64,000 nt of DNA from Crossaster papposus (lineage: Eukaryota > Echinodermata > Asteroidea > Velatida > Solasteridae). The notes under the pieces were generated by a model that did not search any database, had not been told where the DNA came from, and saw nothing but the letters and a program-made list of their open reading frames with translations. The position numbers and the translations under genes are program-made. This document shows, piece by piece, positions 59,473-64,000 of this stretch; position 1 is the first letter of the stretch; each line of letters opens with the position of its first letter. Location: assembly GCA_037893245.1 (NCBI GenBank), contig JBAIAA010000252.1:565068-629067 (forward strand), written 5' to 3'.

Positions 59473-59567
59473 GGAAATAACAGTGTGAGGACCCATGCTT
59501 CACTGCGTGATATTAACCAGGTTGGGGGATAACCAGGTTAAGACAGGGTCCTCACACTGTTATTCCC
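59473..59567. repeat. 95-bp perfect-arm hairpin
   Basis: GGAAATAACAGTGTGAGGAC (from 59473, continuing CC) and GGGTCCTCACACTGTTATTC (from 59546) are inverted, with one mismatch and about 50 bp between them. The middle itself has a repeated AACCAGGTT. Could be a MITE or a transcribed hairpin. Confidence 0.7.
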
Positions 59568-60269
59568 ATTAATAAATCACTTTTTAACAAAATTAACGGT
59601 TAAAATGCTTTAATTTTTGTGAATTTTTTTTAGCCGATATTTCTAGACTTTAGTGTTTCATGTTCAGGGTCATATTTTAGCTTACGCATGGCACACTGTC
59701 TCTTCAATATGTGTTGTTACCCATACTTTGAGACCTGATTGTGTAACAATGAATGTATCCCGTGAATAGCAACGCGCTAATGTTAACACTACAGATGACA
59801 CATACGGTATGTGCCTAATTTAAATAAAATCCTCTCGCTCGATACAAATGAAGTTCTACGCGTACATTTAGCGTGCACAGTATAAAGATTTGACATGTGC
59901 TTTATTCATGTACTGCTGTTTTGTAGCATGACTAGACAGTGTAAATTATACAACGAGCCAAGGATTGACGTGAGCAGGAAGTTGTAGTTACCCGCTAATA
60001 TTATTGAGGAAGTAATCAACAGTGTATGGCTTAAGAGCTGTAAACATGAGCTCAGATTTCTAGAATTCAGGTCAGAATTGGTTCAGGACTAACACAAAAT
60101 GAGAGTGAAAATCTGAAACTATACAAATTAAAAGTTGCCAACATGTACCGCCCCCCGCCTCCCGCCCCCAAAAGTTATCACACTTACTAAATGTTTCTTT
60201 CACTTAAGCTTTAGAGCTACGTTATATCACGTTTTAGCTACACTGTTCGTCAAATTTGAATAAAATAGG

Positions 60270-60752
60270 CAATAAATTGGATGCAAAATGATTGCGCAAC
60301 TCAAAAATAAAATTTTTAACATTTCTTCTTTATCTTGTTAATGTTCGATATTTCTGTTATGTCGATCGCGAAAACCCCCTAAAATAACATAAGAATAACT
60401 GCCCGACTATTTTCGTATTTTTCTCGGCATCCATGATTGTAAAACTTCGGACAGGTCAGTTAAACGATAGTTACTATAGAATACCGTACGGATGAGACGT
60501 AAAGCTGTAGGTCCCGTGTATTGTATAATAATAATCATTATAATGCACGTAAAAGAACCCAGTAACACTTATCGCTAAGAGAAGGGGTTTGCCCGGTGTT
60601 CCTGGCTGTGCGTTGGTGCACCCTCTCCTTCCGTTGCGTTAATGCCAGAATTGGTTACTGCAACGTACTCATACAGATACAGATACAGAACCCCCCAAAT
60701 TCACCCATTCATGATAATTCAAGCAATTACTAATGTTATCTTACCCTTGTAC
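60270..60752 (+). mobile_element. TTAA-site element split by an insertion (copy H)
   Basis: Family blocks TAACATAAGAATAACTGC, TCCATGATTGTAAAACTTCG and GTCAGTTAAACGATAGTTAC run to about 60481, then resume at about 60690 (CCCCCCAAATTCACCCATTC, ATGATAATTCAAGCAATTAC). The left terminus is eroded. The roughly 210-bp insert between is a different repeat. Confidence 0.65.
60482..60690 (+). repeat. SINE-like insert within copy H
   Basis: Starts ACCGTACGGATGAGACGTAA and contains GTAGGTCCCGTGTATTG, GCACGTAAAAGAACCC and GGGGTTTGCCCGGTGTTCCT, and ends in CATACAGATACAGATACAG. From memory, GAGACGTTAAA...GGTCCCGTG...CACGTTAAAGA-type sequence recurs in many marine invertebrate genomes as a conserved part of short interspersed repeats; I cannot name the family. 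Confidence 0.45.
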
Positions 60753-62558
60753 CACATGTACGGTAGTACTGGGTACATGTACAATGCACCACATGTTTCC
60801 CTTGTAGAATCAATGTCGCCCTCTGTCGGCCTTGATCACCAAGCTGGCATGGGTGGGGCAGTCTGCTGCATAATGAGTAAAGACGCAATGCACAACGCAC
60901 AGCTCTGATGTTAGCTTCTATGAACGAGTCCATGCAGATAATATGTGTACTGATACAGTATTCAATGGGCCTGTGCATTTGCACTTCCTGCATAATCTGC
61001 ATAATCAATATCTCTCTATTTAATTAATTAATTAATTACGATTGGACTCTTTTTTGTATGGCTTTCTGTTTATTAGATAATGTAAGCTGTCGTGAAGGTT
61101 TAATCTTCATTTGGAAATCACTTTGATCCAGCGTTGAGGTGCTGCAAAACACTGAATATTATTGTCATTATAAATTTCTGAGGCACTCTACAGTGGCTTA
61201 AATTTTATTTCAAGAATTCTAAATGATACTTAAATTATGGTTTGGATTGGCATATTAAATTTCATGTACACCTATTATTTTACATGAGAAATACATTATA
61301 TTTAATTAAAAACATTATATTCATGATTTATAAGTGGCACACTCTAAATCAATTTAATTTTATTTTTGAAATTTTGAAAGGTAAATTTAAAAAAAATTGC
61401 ATCCTGTGAAAAAATGGCGCCTGGTGTGCTGTCATTTTTGAAGAAAATTGAATTTTTGTATCAATTTCCAACAATAGTCAGTCAACCGTCGTTGGAAAAA
61501 CTGACTTTGGAAATATATAATCCAAATCCCCAGAGTCACATCTACAAAATAATCTTCCAGCTGCATCTCCCCCCCCCCCCCCCTCCCGTCTCTTAACAGG
61601 ATCTCAGATAATTGATTTGATCTCAACCCCTCCACATACGGTAGCAATACGGTAGCAATACAATAGCAATAGTAAAAACCTTTTAAAAAAAAAAAGGGAG
61701 AAAAAATAAAGTGCTTTGCAAATGAAGCCACAGCATATCGGATTGATCTATTTAAAGAAATTGCTTAAAAGAGAGTTTTCTTTATTAAATGAATTTAAGG
61801 CTTTGTAATATGCTGGGAGTTGTGTAGCGTGTTTAATACAAGCAGACATTTGAAATATAATGAGTAAGCAAGCATTATACACTACATGAACATGAATGTA
61901 TCTCGTAGAAGAAAAATAACTATCTGTTTAATGAATTGTGACGTGTGCGTCTCTTCTGCATAAAGCGTTAGGTCGTGTGTTCTACGTGGAAACATGTACA
62001 GTAGTTGATGACTCAGTGTATTGTGCATTCATAATACATACATTTGTACATGTACCGGTACATGTAGAGCTGCATTTCATGTCATTGTGTATGAACCAAC
62101 TGCCAATATATTGCAGTGGTGGAGTTGTTTTTTCCGAATATCTGATCAGATCGCTGATCAATGTCAAAGAGTTTGCAGAAAAAAACAACCACTTGGATGC
62201 ATACTGTATGGGACTAGGACCCATTGCTTCCTACACTTACAATGTACATGTACTCGTGCAAAAGTCATAACACTCAACTACATGTATTAGACTCAATTGT
62301 TTAAACCCTGTGGTGAGCAATTTTATCAATCTAATTAAATTCACTTGTAAAAAGATGATAAAAATTAATTTAGTAATAGAGCCCATAAAATAATGAGCAA
62401 CATTTAAAATTGTGACCCGGGTACATTTTTTATTTTTTTCTTAATCTCATTCTTGTTTCATTACACAAGTCCGAAATGAAAAGATTAAATTAAGATTTTA
62501 AATCTGGAATGAACAAAGTGTGTTTACAAGTAAAATGCGCTGAGTATCGTAAGAGGGA

Positions 62559-62584
62559 GGGGGGGGGGGGGGGGGGGGGGGGGG
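62559..62584. repeat. Poly-G tract
   Basis: 26 consecutive G, preceded by AGGGA. Confidence 0.9.
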
Positions 62585-64000
62585 TTGCAATGTTGATAAT
62601 ATTCTATGAGTCATTGATCGTCTATGACTAATGGCTATTTACAATTCACACATGAAGGGGCAATTTGAATTATGCTTTTGCTTCACCCCATAAAAACATA
62701 CCCCTTCAAAAAACAAACAAGAGTCGAAACCGAGGAAGGGAATCAAAAAATGTTTGAGTAATCAATTATGTTATTGTAATATTGACATTGAATCCTGTGA
62801 GTTGGTCAATTTCACAAATTGGTTCACTGAGTGAAACCACTTTTACCCTCTCCTATCATAAGAGTTTTTGTGTATACTTGTGGCAATTCAAACCTTTACC
62901 ATGTACAAAAAAAGTACCGGTACATGTACATCTAAACACTCAAATACTCTAGAGTCTGTCAAACTTTACACAGGTCAGTGTAACAATATTTGCTACGGTA
63001 GGCCTACAAGATACTACTACCTGTAACTCTCAAATCCGTCCATTGCTGAAAATGACAATGTAAAACAAATGTTGTACATGCACACCTTTAATCCCCTTTC
63101 TCAAATCCTGACCTACCCATCCTTTAAAGTGGTACCATCCAAGATGGTGCCTATTATTAGCCTCACCCTCTTGCCCGGCCAACTTGCATCTTGCTCATCT
63201 TTTGACACCACAGGAGGCTAGTGTGTCCACAAGGCTTGATACGTATACAGTGTCAAATATGCTGCATTCATGAGATGATGTTAATTATTCTGCATAATAA
63301 ACAAACCAACTCAGCCAATCTACATGTAAAAGTCTTTGGAGTTGCCACAAACTTGTCGAGGTTTCTCCTCGGGACTCTTCTATTCCATCTGCTGGAGCAT
63401 GACGCTCGTGGATATTTGTCCATCTCCCCCCCCCCCCCTCTCTTAAAAAAAATATTTAAGAGAAATTCATATTGATGGACATTCTTTTTGCAGGAGATGG
63501 TTGATACTGTACGTATCAGCGGTCAGACGGAGTGCAGTGCCAGATTTTGTGTTCCTTTTTTTTTCAAGTTGTGAATTCCTTGGATTCTTGATATAAACCT
63601 TGCCATGGATTGATCGGAGCTCATTATTGATTCATGCGCCCATGTCTTGTCGGATAAGAGGACCACAGCTGAAGAAGTGGAACTAATGTCGGTTACATCT
63701 CTACAGTACATGTACCGTACCGTACCGTACATGTACAGTACGTACCGGTAGATCTTTCTGGAGTTGTGTGTCATCACACCAGGATCTGTGATTCTAGCAA
63801 TCTCATCGGCAAGCTCTCTCTTGCTCTCTCTATGCCAGCTTTATGTTTACACATGTAACTCCCTTTAAAAAAACACCTGCAACTACAGACTACAAGACTT
63901 GAGATCTTTGGAAGATTACTTCTTTTTCATTGCCCTTTTATTGGGGTAACTCTTTTTCTCCTGATCGCTCCATCTTACCGTCACCCTGAGGTGGTGGGGT

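Larger units (their letters stand above)
52354..64000. other. Right-hand region without recognisable exons
   Basis: AT-rich, no protein family recognised in any frame. It holds three or more copies of the TTAA-site element, tRNA-like fragments, a stable hairpin, G tracts and a very high density of TACATGTA/GTACCGGTAC words. It may be an intron or flank of a gene starting at 49720 or 52245, or intergenic. Confidence 0.5.

Overview
The window is invertebrate animal nuclear DNA. Genes are split into many short exons with GT-AG introns. The noncoding DNA is AT-rich, full of short inverted-repeat DNA transposons, tRNA-derived repeats, minisatellites and long G/C homopolymers, and peppered with the palindromic words TACATGTA and GTACCGGTAC. 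The protein content and repeat style suggest a marine invertebrate deuterostome (echinoderm, hemichordate or lancelet). That is an inference; no marker in the window settles the species.

Three genes can be rebuilt completely, all on the + strand. (1) DLG5, a scaffold of the MAGUK family, occupies 14083-28236 in 21 coding exons (2167 codons plus stop): coiled coil, PDZ1-2, a long low-complexity linker with a polyglutamine run, PDZ3-4, SH3 and a guanylate-kinase-like domain. (2) A cytosolic cyclophilin (PPIA-like, 166 aa) occupies 33753-42424 in four exons, with a 5.2-kb first intron packed with transposons and a minisatellite. (3) MRPS24 (mitochondrial small-subunit ribosomal protein, 168 aa) occupies 45107-47740 in three exons. 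Two more candidate first exons lie at 49720-49740 and 52245-52353; neither could be extended. The three genes share a strand but show no sign of working in one pathway.

Layout: 1-14058 has no recognisable gene and holds tandem repeats and one foldback MITE. 14083-28236 is DLG5, with pyrimidine tracts close to several splice sites. 28237-33300 is the DLG5 3' flank, with two TTAA-site elements and one tRNA-derived repeat. 33753-42424 is cyclophilin, its introns invaded by at least six element types. 42425-45106 is the cyclophilin 3' flank, ending near a good polyadenylation signal. 45107-47740 is MRPS24. 49400-52640 is a dense island of nested elements: a tandem MITE pair, a hAT-type element with a perfect 8-bp duplication, and an inverted foldback. 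52640-64000 is repeat-rich DNA without a recognisable exon.

The most notable findings are the mobile-element structures. One TTAA-flanked family has at least eight copies in two architectures. A 716-bp hAT element carries its own ORF and CRE. An 864-bp element sits inside an older one. A 16-bp minisatellite occurs as two inverted arrays with the same boundary words but very different copy number. Short tandem or inverted elements carry CRE (TGACGTCA) and CTCF-like (AGAGGGCGC) words.
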